A stretch of DNA of 5,887 nucleotides from Chloroflexota bacterium (GCA_022574315.1 JACZSH010000090.1:1-5887), one strand, 5' to 3'; shown: positions 1 through 5,887, counted from the stretch's first letter. Made by a program: numbers and translations. Notes: generated by a model from the letters alone, not told the origin.

Positions 1-501
1 CCGAATGACCGTCCCGCGCGTGATGCCCTCGAGGATGCCGGCCGAGCTGGGCGGCGTCTGCAACTGCCCGTCGCGGACGATGAAGAGGTTGTCGCCCGTG
101 GCCTCGGCGACAAAGCCCAGGTGGTTGAGCATGATCGCCTCGGCGACGCCGGAGTCGAGCGCTTCGATCTTGGCCAGGATGTTGTTGAGGTAGTTGAGCG
201 ACTTGACCCGCGGGGGCAGTGCGTTGACGAGATTGCGCGTGATCGAGCTGATAATCACCGGCATCCCGTTCTCGTACATCTCGCGCGGGTACATCGAGAT
301 CGTCGCGGCGATGATGAACACGCGCGGCTTCCACGTGCGCCGCGGCGAAATCCCCAGCACGCCCACGCCGCGCGTCGCTACCAGGCGGAGGTACCCGTCC
401 TTCTCGGGTGTCAGCAGCCCGTTGGCTTCGAGTGCTTCGTCCAGGGCGCGGCCGATCTGTTCGGCGGTGTACGGCAGGGTCAGCGACAGGGCTTTGGCGG
501 A
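1..501 (-). CDS. ilvE: Branched-chain amino acid aminotransferase, internal fragment (both ends missing)
   Basis: This is the middle of a fold-type IV PLP aminotransferase of the IlvE family, which moves the amino group between glutamate and leucine, isoleucine or valine in the cytoplasm. Reading leftward, the frame gives YLRLVATRGVG, then VKSLNYLNNILAKIEA, then AEAIMLNH and EATGDNLFIV (82-105), then AGILEGITRGTVIR at the window edge. The Lys of KSLNYLNN (codon 202-204) aligns with the PLP-binding lysine, and the Glu of EATGDN with the residue that contacts the pyridine nitrogen. About 160 residues are present. The N-terminal ~90 residues are replaced by coaX sequence in the same frame, and the C-terminal part runs off at base 1. 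GC is about 70% in the 60-base stretches I counted, far above the genes to the right. Family identity is near certain, but a functional gene here is unlikely. Confidence 0.88.
481..501. other. Breakpoint between coaX and ilvE fragments
   Basis: The minus-strand frame passes from CoaX sequence (GGAILPGPEL) to IlvE sequence (TLPYTAEQIG) through the residues SAKALSL. SAKAL-like residues are plausible at this point in both families, so the exact join cannot be placed. No stop, start or spacer lies here. This suggests joining at a short shared sequence, whether in an assembler, during amplification or by recombination. Confidence 0.7.
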
Positions 502-850
502 GAGCTCCGGTCCCGGCAGGATGGCGCCGCCAAGGTATTCTCCTTTCTTGGACACACAGTCGAATGTCGTCGCGGTCCCAAAATCCAAGATAATAACAGG
601 GCCGCCGAACAGCCTGAAAGCCGCCAAGCTGTTAACCAACCGGTCGGCGCCCACCTCCGAAGGACGGTCTACGGCTAGGCGCAGGCCCAAAGGACTCTTC
701 GGAGTTATCGCGACGGCCGCGCGCCCCGTACGGCTGCGCGCAAAGGCTTCAAATACTTTATTGAGCTTGGGGACCACACTGCCGTACACGACACCGGTCA
801 AAGAAATCTTACGGCTCACGAGCCGGGTGATTGCCCGTCCATAACTCGAG
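490..850 (-). pseudogene. coaX: Type III pantothenate kinase, internal fragment joined in frame to ilvE
   Basis: This is the central part of CoaX, the ASKHA-fold enzyme that phosphorylates pantothenate in the first step of coenzyme A synthesis. Readable family blocks, in order, are GVVYGSVVPKLN, RPSEVGADRLVNSLAAF (the GADR motif is at 640-651), GGPVIILDFGTATTFD (the DFGTATTFD motif is at 559-585) and KKGEYLGGAILPG. The N-terminal phosphate-binding block (usually DxGNT) and the C-terminal third are absent. The frame is open from 930 leftward to the window edge. Its only start-like codons are TTG or GTG (for example GTG at 817-819), and I saw no Shine-Dalgarno sequence before the one I examined at 817-819. 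On the right it abuts a truncated neuB in another frame; on the left it merges in frame with ilvE. I infer a stray gene piece rather than an expressed fusion. The boundaries are good to about 15 bases. Confidence 0.85.
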
Positions 851-1543
851 ACCGAGCGCCGCGGCGGCAACCGGTATGGTGACGCCGGTGGTATGGTCAG
901 ATAGGCCCACGGGCAGTCCAAAGGTGAGTTTCAGGGTTTGCATAGCCCTCAGGTTCATATCGGCTATTTGTGCCGGATAGCAGGAGACACAATGGAGCAG
1001 GATAATTTCGGTAAGTTTTTCCTGCCTGATTATCTCCAGTGACTCTCCGATTTCATCCAGAGTTGCCATGCCGGTGGAAAGGATTACCGGTTTCTTCTTC
1101 CGGGCGATATGGCGGAGCAGGGGAACGTTGGTAATCTCCCCGGAAGCGATTTTGAAAGCCGGGACATCCAGTTCATCCAGCAGGTCAACGCTCCGCTCGT
1201 CGAATGGAGTGGCGAGAAATATCAGTCCTTTATTCCGGGCATAGTTTGAAAGCTCCGTAAAATTGTTTTCGGTAAGTTCCAGTCGCTTGAGCATATCAAA
1301 CTGGGACTCGTCGGCGCCGGTGGTCTCTTTTTGATATTCAGCTTTTTGCGCCCCAGGAGTAACCACTTCCTCAGTGATAAAACTCTGAAACTTGACCGCG
1401 TCGGCGCCGGCTTCCCTGGCAGCGTCAATCAGCTTTTTCGCCAGGCCAATATCGCCGTTATGATTCACCCCGGCCTCGGCAATGATGAAGCAGGGCTCGC
1501 CTTCACCGACCAACCGGTCGCCTATGCTCACTTTTTTACTCAC
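809..1543 (-). CDS. neuB: N-acetylneuraminate/legionaminate synthase family protein, 3' end lost
   Basis: NeuB/LegI enzymes condense phosphoenolpyruvate with an N-acetylated hexosamine to make a nine-carbon nonulosonic acid in the cytoplasm. Visible TIM-barrel blocks, numbered from the GTG at 1541-1543, are AEAGVNHNGD (22-31), ADAVKFQ (47-53), KAEYQKETTG (67-76), ATPFDE (111-116), FKIASGEITN (130-139), ILSTGMATL (154-162), LLHCVSCYP (182-190) and GLSDHT (213-218). His217 matches the first Mn-binding histidine (His215 of the meningococcal enzyme). The second histidine, in EKHF, and the C-terminal antifreeze-like (SAF) domain are missing, because authentic sequence stops near residue 231 and about 13 unrelated codons follow. 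The KAEYQKETTG block resembles legionaminate synthases, but the substrate cannot be read from sequence. It is the last gene of the operon and overlaps the dehydrogenase stop by GTGA. The truncated product would be inactive. Confidence 0.9.
   Translation of the reverse strand: MSKKVSIGDRLVGEGEPCFIIAEAGVNHNGDIGLAKKLIDAAREAGADAVKFQSFITEEVVTPGAQKAEYQKETTGADESQFDMLKRLELTENNFTELSNYARNKGLIFLATPFDERSVDLLDELDVPAFKIASGEITNVPLLRHIARKKKPVILSTGMATLDEIGESLEIIRQEKLTEIILLHCVSCYPAQIADMNLRAMQTLKLTFGLPVGLSDHTTGVTIPVAAAALGLELWTGNHPAREP
838..850. other. Breakpoint between neuB and coaX fragments
   Basis: The NeuB frame loses family resemblance after PVAAAALG (about base 851) and hits TAA at 809-811. From about 850 the neighbouring frame reads SSYGRAITRLVS and then clear CoaX blocks. 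A simple frameshift is excluded, because none of the three frames continues with the expected NeuB block containing EKHF. Confidence 0.75.
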
Positions 1544-2340
1544 CAAACCGTCCACCCTCCGTCAACGACCAGGTTATGCCCGGTAATGTAACCGGCCGCA
1601 TCCGAGGCGAGGAAGTACACGGCGTGGAATATCTCTTCCGGCGTCGCCATCCTTGCCATGGGGCACCTCTCCCGGTACCTGGCCACAAAAGTTTCGTCCT
1701 GGCCGTGGTAAACGCCTCCCGGCGTCACCGTGTTAACGCGGATACCATCTCCGGCCAGGTAGGCGGCCAGGTAACGGGTTAAACTTATCACCGCCCCTTT
1801 GCTCGTTGAATAGACCAGGGGAGTATTAATTTTTACCTTTCCACCCCCGGTTTCGGGGTAGATTCTCTGGTCCGGGGCGACCACGCCATATATTGAGGAG
1901 ATATTGATAATACTCCCGCTCTGCCTCTTTTTCATTTCGCCGGCCACCGCCTGGCTGCAGAGAAACATCCCGGTCACGTTTACTTTCATTACCTCTTCCC
2001 AGTCGGCAATCGGAAAGTCCTCAAACGGAGTAAAAAAGTGCTCCGACTTATGGGCGGCGTTATTTATCAGCACGTCGATTTTCCCGAAACGGGAGATAAC
2101 CTGCGCCACCATCTCTGAGACCGCTGCCCGGTCAGTGATATCGCCGCCGATACCCAACGGCTCGGTACCGGATTTCCCGGCGATTTCCTGCGCTTTTTGC
2201 CGGCACAAATCACCATCCAGGTCCACCACCACCACCCGGGCGCCTTCCTGCGCAAAACCGGCGGTATAAGCGGAGCCCAGCAGACCCAGCGCCCCGGTGA
2301 TAACGATTACCTTGTCCTTAACATTAAAGCAGTCTAGCAT
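1540..2340 (-). CDS. Short-chain dehydrogenase/reductase, PtmA-like
   Basis: This is a 266-residue classical SDR of usual length that probably oxidises or reduces a sugar intermediate in the cytoplasm. The Rossmann loop is TGALGLLG (15-22). The acidic stretch DLD (40-42) after the second strand suggests NAD(H) rather than NADP(H). Further marks are NNAA (93-96), Asn121, the catalytic Ser of NISS (148-149) and YSTSK with Tyr177 and Lys181. The Ser-Tyr gap is about 28 residues, roughly 15 longer than usual, with an insert around residues 155-170. As I recall, PtmA, the SDR of the Campylobacter legionaminic acid locus, carries a similar insert. The ATG overlaps the cytidylyltransferase stop by 7 bases (ATGCTAG), with GAGG 9 bases upstream. 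The C-terminus (NLVVDGGWTVW) is intact. SDR membership is certain, the PtmA-like role is inferred from insert and neighbours, and the reaction is not known from sequence. Confidence 0.92.
   Translation of the reverse strand: MLDCFNVKDKVIVITGALGLLGSAYTAGFAQEGARVVVVDLDGDLCRQKAQEIAGKSGTEPLGIGGDITDRAAVSEMVAQVISRFGKIDVLINNAAHKSEHFFTPFEDFPIADWEEVMKVNVTGMFLCSQAVAGEMKKRQSGSIINISSIYGVVAPDQRIYPETGGGKVKINTPLVYSTSKGAVISLTRYLAAYLAGDGIRVNTVTPGGVYHGQDETFVARYRERCPMARMATPEEIFHAVYFLASDAAGYITGHNLVVDGGWTVW
1555..1560 (-). promoter_or_regulatory. Ribosome binding site that decides the neuB start
   Basis: GGAGGG lies 11 bases before the GTG at 1541-1543, and 8 bases before a TTG at 1544-1546. An upstream in-frame GTG at 1553-1555 overlaps this site and so cannot use it. 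The GTG at 1543 also forms a GTGA overlap with the upstream stop and gives the family-like N-terminus MSKKVSIGDRLVG. Confidence 0.6.
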
Positions 2341-3035
2341 TCTTTTTTACCTCTTTGGGACAGGATGAACTCGGCGAACTCAAAATCAAGCTCGCTGTCG
2401 ATATCCAGCGCCCACTCCGGCATCTCATATAGCCTGGTACCGGCCAGGAAAATGGTATCGTTGTCCATCAGGGCCGCCCGTTTCCAGGCATAAATAGACG
2501 CGTTCATGTCGTAGATTAATGGGGCCGCCTGCCGACTGGTTACCGGTTTATCGGGTGGCCTGACCAGCTTTACCCTGCCATCGACAACTTCCACCATGTT
2601 GAAATACGGGTTGCGGCGTGACTGAGTAACGCTGAAAACGTTATCCGTTCCTGCCTCCTGCACCATACGGATGCAGGCTTCCACATCGGCCGCGGTTCTC
2701 AAGGGAGAAGTAGGATCCAGGTCAACGATGATATCAGGCTGGTAATCTTCTTGAGATTGGAGGTAATTTACCACGTGCTGTAAAACGGGTAACTTGGGGG
2801 AACTGTCCTGCGCCAGCTCTTCCGGCCTGATAAAGGGGACCTCGGCGCCGTTTTCACCGGCTATGCTGGCTATCTCCGGGTCTTCCGTGGAAACGATTAC
2901 CCGGTCGATGGACGGGCATTTCCTGGCCAGGTCGATCGTGTGCGCGATTAAGGGCCTGCCGAGAAGAAGCCGAATATTCTTCTTCGGTACTCCCTTGGAC
3001 CCTCCCCGGGCACAGATAATCGATATTATCTTCAT
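2334..3035 (-). CDS. neuA: CMP-nonulosonate (acylneuraminate) cytidylyltransferase
   Basis: This enzyme activates a nonulosonic acid (sialic, legionaminic or related) with CTP, giving the CMP-sugar used by glycosyltransferases. The 233-residue length is normal for the single-domain form. The nucleotide-binding loop is ARGGSKGVPKKN (residues 9-20). RPEELAQDSS and DLDPTSPLRT are the usual substrate and metal blocks, and the C-terminal ALDIDSELDFEFAE carries the conserved Asp pair. No fused phosphatase or esterase domain is present. The ATG overlaps the upstream dehydrogenase stop by ATGA, with GGGGGA 9 bases before it. The gene ends in TAG inside the next gene's ATGCTAG overlap, so translation is probably coupled on both sides. 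The CMP-sugar cannot be chosen between Neu5Ac and legionaminate types; the Campylobacter equivalent in the same gene order is PtmB/LegF. Confidence 0.95.
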   Translation of the reverse strand: MKIISIICARGGSKGVPKKNIRLLLGRPLIAHTIDLARKCPSIDRVIVSTEDPEIASIAGENGAEVPFIRPEELAQDSSPKLPVLQHVVNYLQSQEDYQPDIIVDLDPTSPLRTAADVEACIRMVQEAGTDNVFSVTQSRRNPYFNMVEVVDGRVKLVRPPDKPVTSRQAAPLIYDMNASIYAWKRAALMDNDTIFLAGTRLYEMPEWALDIDSELDFEFAEFILSQRGKKEC

Positions 3036-4027
3036 GATAAACCGTCCCCCGGTACGGGTACCATGGCTCCCGTTCTGGCTGATTCTTTGGCCGCCAGGGC
3101 GATTTGAAGCACCTTAATACCATCGGCCAGACTGACCGGAGAATCGGTCACTGAACCGCCCAGATAGTCCATGAAGCTCTTTATTTCCTCAAGATACATG
3201 TCATTACTCTGGAAGTCATTATTTGTATTGACCTCTTCCCAGCCCGCTTTATCCGTTTCGGCTACTCTGAGCTTGCCGGCAACTAAATCGGCTTCAATAA
3301 TACCCTGCCTGCCGACCAGTCTGAATAAACGCTCCGGAGGCCTCTGGAGGTAGTCCAGGTGAATCTGGCACCAGGTGCCACCCTTAAACTCGAGGAGGAT
3401 TTCAGCGTTATCCTCCGTTTCTATTTCGAGGTCGCTTCGCCGACCGATCAGGGAAAAAATCCGGCTGGCGTCACCGAAAAACCAGCGCGCGTAGTCGAGC
3501 TCGTGACTCAGGTCCAGTATCACCCCACCGCCCCTTTCCCGGCTGGCGCTGTAAGAGCGCCGGTAGTCCTCGCCGGGATGCCAGTCCGGCAAATACTGGC
3601 CGGCGGCTATCCGTGCCGATATTATCGGGCCAATCCGGCCCTCCCGTACCAGGTCTTTGCCTGCTTTAACCACGGGATGAAACCTCATGTTGTAACCTAC
3701 CATGACTTTAAGGTTATTCTTTTTCACCAGACTCGTCAATTTGTCGATACCCTCCAGGCTATCCGAAACCGGCTTTTCCAGAAACAGGTGATTGCCCCTT
3801 TCCGCAAAGGCGATGGCCGTCGGGACATGTAACGCCGTATCATTGGTGATAAATACGGCGTCAAACTTCTGATCGTGGGTTTCTGCCAGAGACCGGTAGA
3901 GCCGGGTGTCCGGCGGGGAAACAGGCTGCCCGGTCAGCAAGCTCACCTCGACTTCCCCAATCTGCCTGAGGTTGTTAAAATGTCTTTGCCCGATTGAACC
4001 AAAACCGACAATTAAGAATTTCAACAT
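3032..4027 (-). CDS. Gfo/Idh/MocA family NAD(P)-dependent sugar dehydrogenase
   Basis: This is a 331-residue two-domain oxidoreductase of typical length. The N-terminal Rossmann loop is GFGSIGQRH (8-16), and the EKP motif at 84-86 carries the family's lysine. The C-terminal sandwich domain contains GGGVILDLSHELDY (166-179), where His175 and Asp178 fit the usual catalytic region. Such enzymes oxidise or reduce a hydroxyl of a sugar or sugar nucleotide. Placed directly before the CMP synthetase, SDR and synthase genes, this one probably acts on a nonulosonate precursor or tailors the product; the substrate is not visible in the sequence. The ATG lies 9 bases after the TAG of the GT-C gene, with GAGG 6 bases upstream. 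Its TGA overlaps the next ATG (ATGA). There is no signal peptide, so it is cytoplasmic. Confidence 0.92.
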   Translation of the reverse strand: MLKFLIVGFGSIGQRHFNNLRQIGEVEVSLLTGQPVSPPDTRLYRSLAETHDQKFDAVFITNDTALHVPTAIAFAERGNHLFLEKPVSDSLEGIDKLTSLVKKNNLKVMVGYNMRFHPVVKAGKDLVREGRIGPIISARIAAGQYLPDWHPGEDYRRSYSASRERGGGVILDLSHELDYARWFFGDASRIFSLIGRRSDLEIETEDNAEILLEFKGGTWCQIHLDYLQRPPERLFRLVGRQGIIEADLVAGKLRVAETDKAGWEEVNTNNDFQSNDMYLEEIKSFMDYLGGSVTDSPVSLADGIKVLQIALAAKESARTGAMVPVPGDGLS

Positions 4028-4036
4028 TCCGGTCCT

Positions 4037-4318
4037 CTAATCCGTTCGCGGTAGATAAATATAGACACTCCCGCGCCCGATTTCCGATGGGTAGGCTAGC
4101 TTCTCGACCAGGAAATAGTTTTCTTCCAGCGTGGTCATAATCTCCGGTCGATACGCATCCAGGACTTTGCCCATGAACTTACCACTGAAGAAACGCCCCT
4201 CAGTCAACACAACCGCCTCAGGTTCTCGAGAAGAAAGGTAGTTCAGGAGCATGGTCGAGTTGAGCAGATTATGTTTCCTGACTCGCTCCGTCTCCCAGGT
4301 GGGGAAGAAGTTATATAG
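4037..4318 (-). pseudogene. C-terminal part of the GT-C glycosyltransferase, behind an in-frame TAG
   Basis: Directly after the TAG at 4319-4321 the same frame continues without loss as LYNFFPTWETERVRKHNLLN and on through EPEAVVLTEG to SVYIYLPRTD, then TAG at 4037-4039. The block reads as the soluble C-terminal end of the membrane glycosyltransferase upstream, not as an independent protein. The internal ATG at 4250-4252 has no ribosome site (CTCAACTCGACC precedes it) and falls within the block. Joined across the TAG, the protein would be about 532 residues. Whether it is made depends on whether the TAG is a real mutation, a base error or is read through. Confidence 0.75.
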
Positions 4319-5635
4319 CTACATCGTTGTCCCCGGCATCAATTCACGTCCGGCTTGTATTGCAAAAACCGGGGTAAAAGTCAGGATTCTATCGCCTTCT
4401 TCGGTATGGCCAGCCACTTTGTTGGCCACATCGCTAATGTATTTCATTTCGGTCTTCTGCCAGGTCAGGGTGGGTCTTGCTTCGTTTCCCTGAGCATATT
4501 GGGCGAAGGGAGTCAATATTATCAGGCCGATTATCAGGCCATAGAGCAGTAAAGTAGCGCTCTTATCTTTAATCGCCGCCATCACTCTGGCCAAACCCAC
4601 CCCGGCCACGATGGCAGTAACGCCAAGACTAAATACTCTCAAACTAACTGTAGATTGAGGAGCCGCCAGACAAAACATCTCGTACAGTACAATAAAGATT
4701 AGCAGAAAAACTAAGTTTTGGTTTTTGGCAGCAAGTTCTTTTATGTTTACTTTTCCAGTCACTACCTTGGAGATTAGATAAAAAAGTAAGGCAAAGAGTA
4801 TCGCTGCTACCGCGTAGAAGTTCTGGAAAACTCCAGACTGAATAGTGAGAAGATGATATATTCGGTCAATGATTCCAGGTGGTGATGTTATCCCGAAGTC
4901 CACCCAATAAGACGGAGTCAGAAAGTTAAAGGCGACGGTACTGAAAAAGAACTGGTCTCGGGCCATGACAATAAAGGGCAGCATTATTAACCCCAGTGAT
5001 AACCCGGCCACTGATAGAGATATCAAGACAACCCGTTTCTTCTGCCAGTTACGATAGGCAACGAACGCCAAATACAGAACAAGCAGTCCCGAGACAAAAT
5101 CAATCGGGTATCTGATGCCAACTACCAAAGAGATGGGAAGAACAGCCAGTGGATATTTTATCGAATCTTTCCAATCACCCAGCAGCACCGTAAAAAATAC
5201 TAGCATTAGAAAGACTTCCAGAACTCGATAACTGAGGGTAGTAAAGTAGTAAATGACGAACAGGTTGCTAATTAGTAGCCCGCCGGCAATCAGGGCCGAG
5301 GTTCTACCGCCCAGTTTTCTCGCCAGTCTCCAGACCAGCACGAAATTTAACATCATGAACAGGAGAGAGGTGAGCCGTCCTACAATGAGACTGGGGCCAA
5401 AAAGATACTGGGGGACGGCGTACACATAAAGTTGCAGGGGATTATGATGGGAGAAGAAATCCCGGAAAGGAACCTCCCCATTGGCTATCAGCCAGCTTCC
5501 TCCTAAGTACCAGTTCTCGTCTGTCCAGAATTTACTCAAAAAAACAAAGACCAGCCCTAAAATAAAGTAAACAGCAAAGAAAGTCCAGAACAAATATTTC
5601 TCTCTTTTGAAAAAGCTGCCCTTTATCTCGCTCAA
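4319..5635 (-). CDS. Multi-membrane GT-C (PMT/ArnT-like) glycosyltransferase, interrupted at codon 439
   Basis: This 438-residue, strongly hydrophobic protein has about ten membrane segments, the first at roughly residues 14-34. Just after it comes WTDENWYLGG, with Asp39-Glu40 at the place where GT-C enzymes carry their catalytic acidic residue in the first outer loop. NGEVPFRDFFSHHNPLQLY (52-70) is a loop common in this superfamily. Such enzymes move sugars from polyprenyl phosphate to lipid or glycan acceptors on the outer face of the membrane. The hydrophobic part ends near residue 380; a soluble tail follows and is cut by TAG after PGTTM. The TTG start is supported by an in-frame TAA 15 bases upstream and by AAGG 8 bases before it. 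GC falls to ~32-47% in counted stretches, lower than the nonulosonate genes. A 74-base gap, with an AGGTACCT palindrome at 5690-5697 but no clear terminator or promoter, separates it from the upstream gene. Confidence 0.82.
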   Translation of the reverse strand: MSEIKGSFFKREKYLFWTFFAVYFILGLVFVFLSKFWTDENWYLGGSWLIANGEVPFRDFFSHHNPLQLYVYAVPQYLFGPSLIVGRLTSLLFMMLNFVLVWRLARKLGGRTSALIAGGLLISNLFVIYYFTTLSYRVLEVFLMLVFFTVLLGDWKDSIKYPLAVLPISLVVGIRYPIDFVSGLLVLYLAFVAYRNWQKKRVVLISLSVAGLSLGLIMLPFIVMARDQFFFSTVAFNFLTPSYWVDFGITSPPGIIDRIYHLLTIQSGVFQNFYAVAAILFALLFYLISKVVTGKVNIKELAAKNQNLVFLLIFIVLYEMFCLAAPQSTVSLRVFSLGVTAIVAGVGLARVMAAIKDKSATLLLYGLIIGLIILTPFAQYAQGNEARPTLTWQKTEMKYISDVANKVAGHTEEGDRILTFTPVFAIQAGRELMPGTTM

Positions 5636-5643
5636 GAATCTAA

Positions 5644-5649
5644 CCTTTT
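5644..5649 (-). promoter_or_regulatory. Ribosome binding site for the TTG-started GT-C gene
   Basis: AAAAGG lies 8 bases before TTG at 5633-5635. The frame is closed by TAA shortly upstream and has no ATG between, so this site makes TTG the most likely start. Confidence 0.5.
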
Positions 5650-5709
5650 ATTCAAAATCACGTGTTTCCCTTTATAGCTTTAATCTACCAGGTACCTCGT
5701 TGACTGCTA

Positions 5710-5887
5710 TTACTCTCTTCGGTGGATTTTATACTTAAGCAAGTCGAGGGCGATTTTCAATACGTCCCTGAAGGTCACCGATGACTTCCCCGAGGGATTC
5801 CCTAGATATTCAACACTAAGCTCGGTTATCCGGTAACCGGCTTTCTGCGCTTTTATCAGCAGCTCGGCGTCAATGAACATGCTGTCG
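5710..5887 (-). CDS. Family 2 glycosyltransferase, C-terminal end only
   Basis: The last 58 codons of a gene that begins beyond the right edge. It opens with DSMFIDAELLIKAQKAGYRI, followed by ITELSVEYLGN and SGKSSVTFRDVLKIALDLL. This is the end of the catalytic domain of polyprenyl-phosphate mannose/glucose synthase-like GT2 enzymes: the FDxELL-type block, then the turn before basic SK/S-x-V-x-FRD residues. These cytoplasmic-face enzymes charge a lipid phosphate with a sugar from a nucleotide sugar, and the lipid-linked sugar is what GT-C enzymes such as the downstream one use. There is no C-terminal membrane segment in the visible part. It ends in tandem stops, TAA then TAG. The nucleotide-binding and DxD regions are outside the window, so the donor is unknown. 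Confidence 0.8.
   Translation of the reverse strand, partial: DSMFIDAELLIKAQKAGYRITELSVEYLGNPSGKSSVTFRDVLKIALDLLKYKIHRRE

Noticed and set aside
194..844. A 216-codon plus-strand open frame across the left end, plus other overlapping plus-strand frames there.
   Set aside because: The minus strand of the same bases encodes clear CoaX and IlvE blocks. The plus-strand translations show no family motif and are typical shadows in GC-rich DNA.
845..850. CTCGAG (XhoI) at the neuB/coaX join and GAGCTC (SacI) at 502-507 near the coaX/ilvE join, suggesting cloning scars.
   Set aside because: The same hexamers occur inside intact genes (CTCGAG at 28-33 and 4225-4230; GAGCTC near 3497), so their presence at the joins is not informative.
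1553..1555. GTG as the neuB start, giving four more N-terminal residues.
   Set aside because: It overlaps the only Shine-Dalgarno-like sequence (GGAGGG at 1555-1560), leaving no spacer. The GTG at 1541-1543 has proper spacing and a GTGA overlap.
2341..2350. Run of six A followed by G at the end of neuA, which could allow a -1 slip and fuse the cytidylyltransferase to the SDR.
   Set aside because: The reading phase is AAA AAA G rather than the A AAA AAG of known slippery sites, I see no stimulatory hairpin, and the SDR has its own ATG with a good ribosome site.
4037..4252. A separate 71-residue small protein starting at ATG 4250-4252.
   Set aside because: There is no ribosome site before this ATG, and the same frame is protein-like all the way back to the TAG at 4319, so it is the tail of the GT-C protein.
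5700..5735. Plus-strand TTGACT (5700-5705) and TATACT (5730-5735) as a promoter.
   Set aside because: The spacer is 24 bases, far from ~17, and it would drive antisense transcription into the GT2 gene with no plus-strand gene behind it.

Overview
The window reads as a short stretch of an uncultured bacterium's surface-glycan locus, with foreign or rearranged material at its left end. All recognisable genes lie on the minus strand, so transcription runs from right to left. Nothing here fixes the taxonomy. Shine-Dalgarno sites, tight gene overlaps and the enzyme families point to a bacterium. The core genes have roughly 50-57% GC in the stretches I counted by hand.

Layout in transcription order: the C-terminal end of a family 2 glycosyltransferase (5710-5887); a multi-membrane GT-C type glycosyltransferase (5635 down to 4037) whose frame is broken by one TAG at 4319-4321; a Gfo/Idh/MocA dehydrogenase (4027-3032); a CMP-nonulosonate cytidylyltransferase (3035-2334); a PtmA-like short-chain dehydrogenase (2340-1540); and a NeuB/LegI-type nonulosonate synthase starting at 1543. 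From the dehydrogenase to the synthase the genes overlap by 4, 7 and 4 bases, which indicates one translationally coupled operon. The set fits synthesis and CMP activation of a sialic-acid-like (probably legionaminic-type) sugar for a surface glycan. The two glycosyltransferases would act on lipid-linked sugars at the membrane.

At about 838-850 the synthase is cut off at residue ~231 of a usual ~340. The sequence changes abruptly into the middle of a type III pantothenate kinase (coaX, about 490-850). That in turn changes, still in frame, into the middle of a branched-chain aminotransferase (ilvE, 1 to about 500). No start codon, ribosome site or intergenic DNA separates the three. GC rises from ~50-57% to ~60% and then to ~70%. 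The simplest reading is a chimeric join (assembly or amplification artefact) of three unrelated gene fragments, not a new fusion protein.

I found no RNA genes, CRISPR arrays, insertion sequences or convincing terminators. The points most worth checking are the double chimera at the left end, the in-frame TAG in the GT-C gene, and the dehydrogenase-CMP synthetase-SDR-synthase gene order, which resembles the Campylobacter ptm region. I see no clear evidence of a previously undescribed system.
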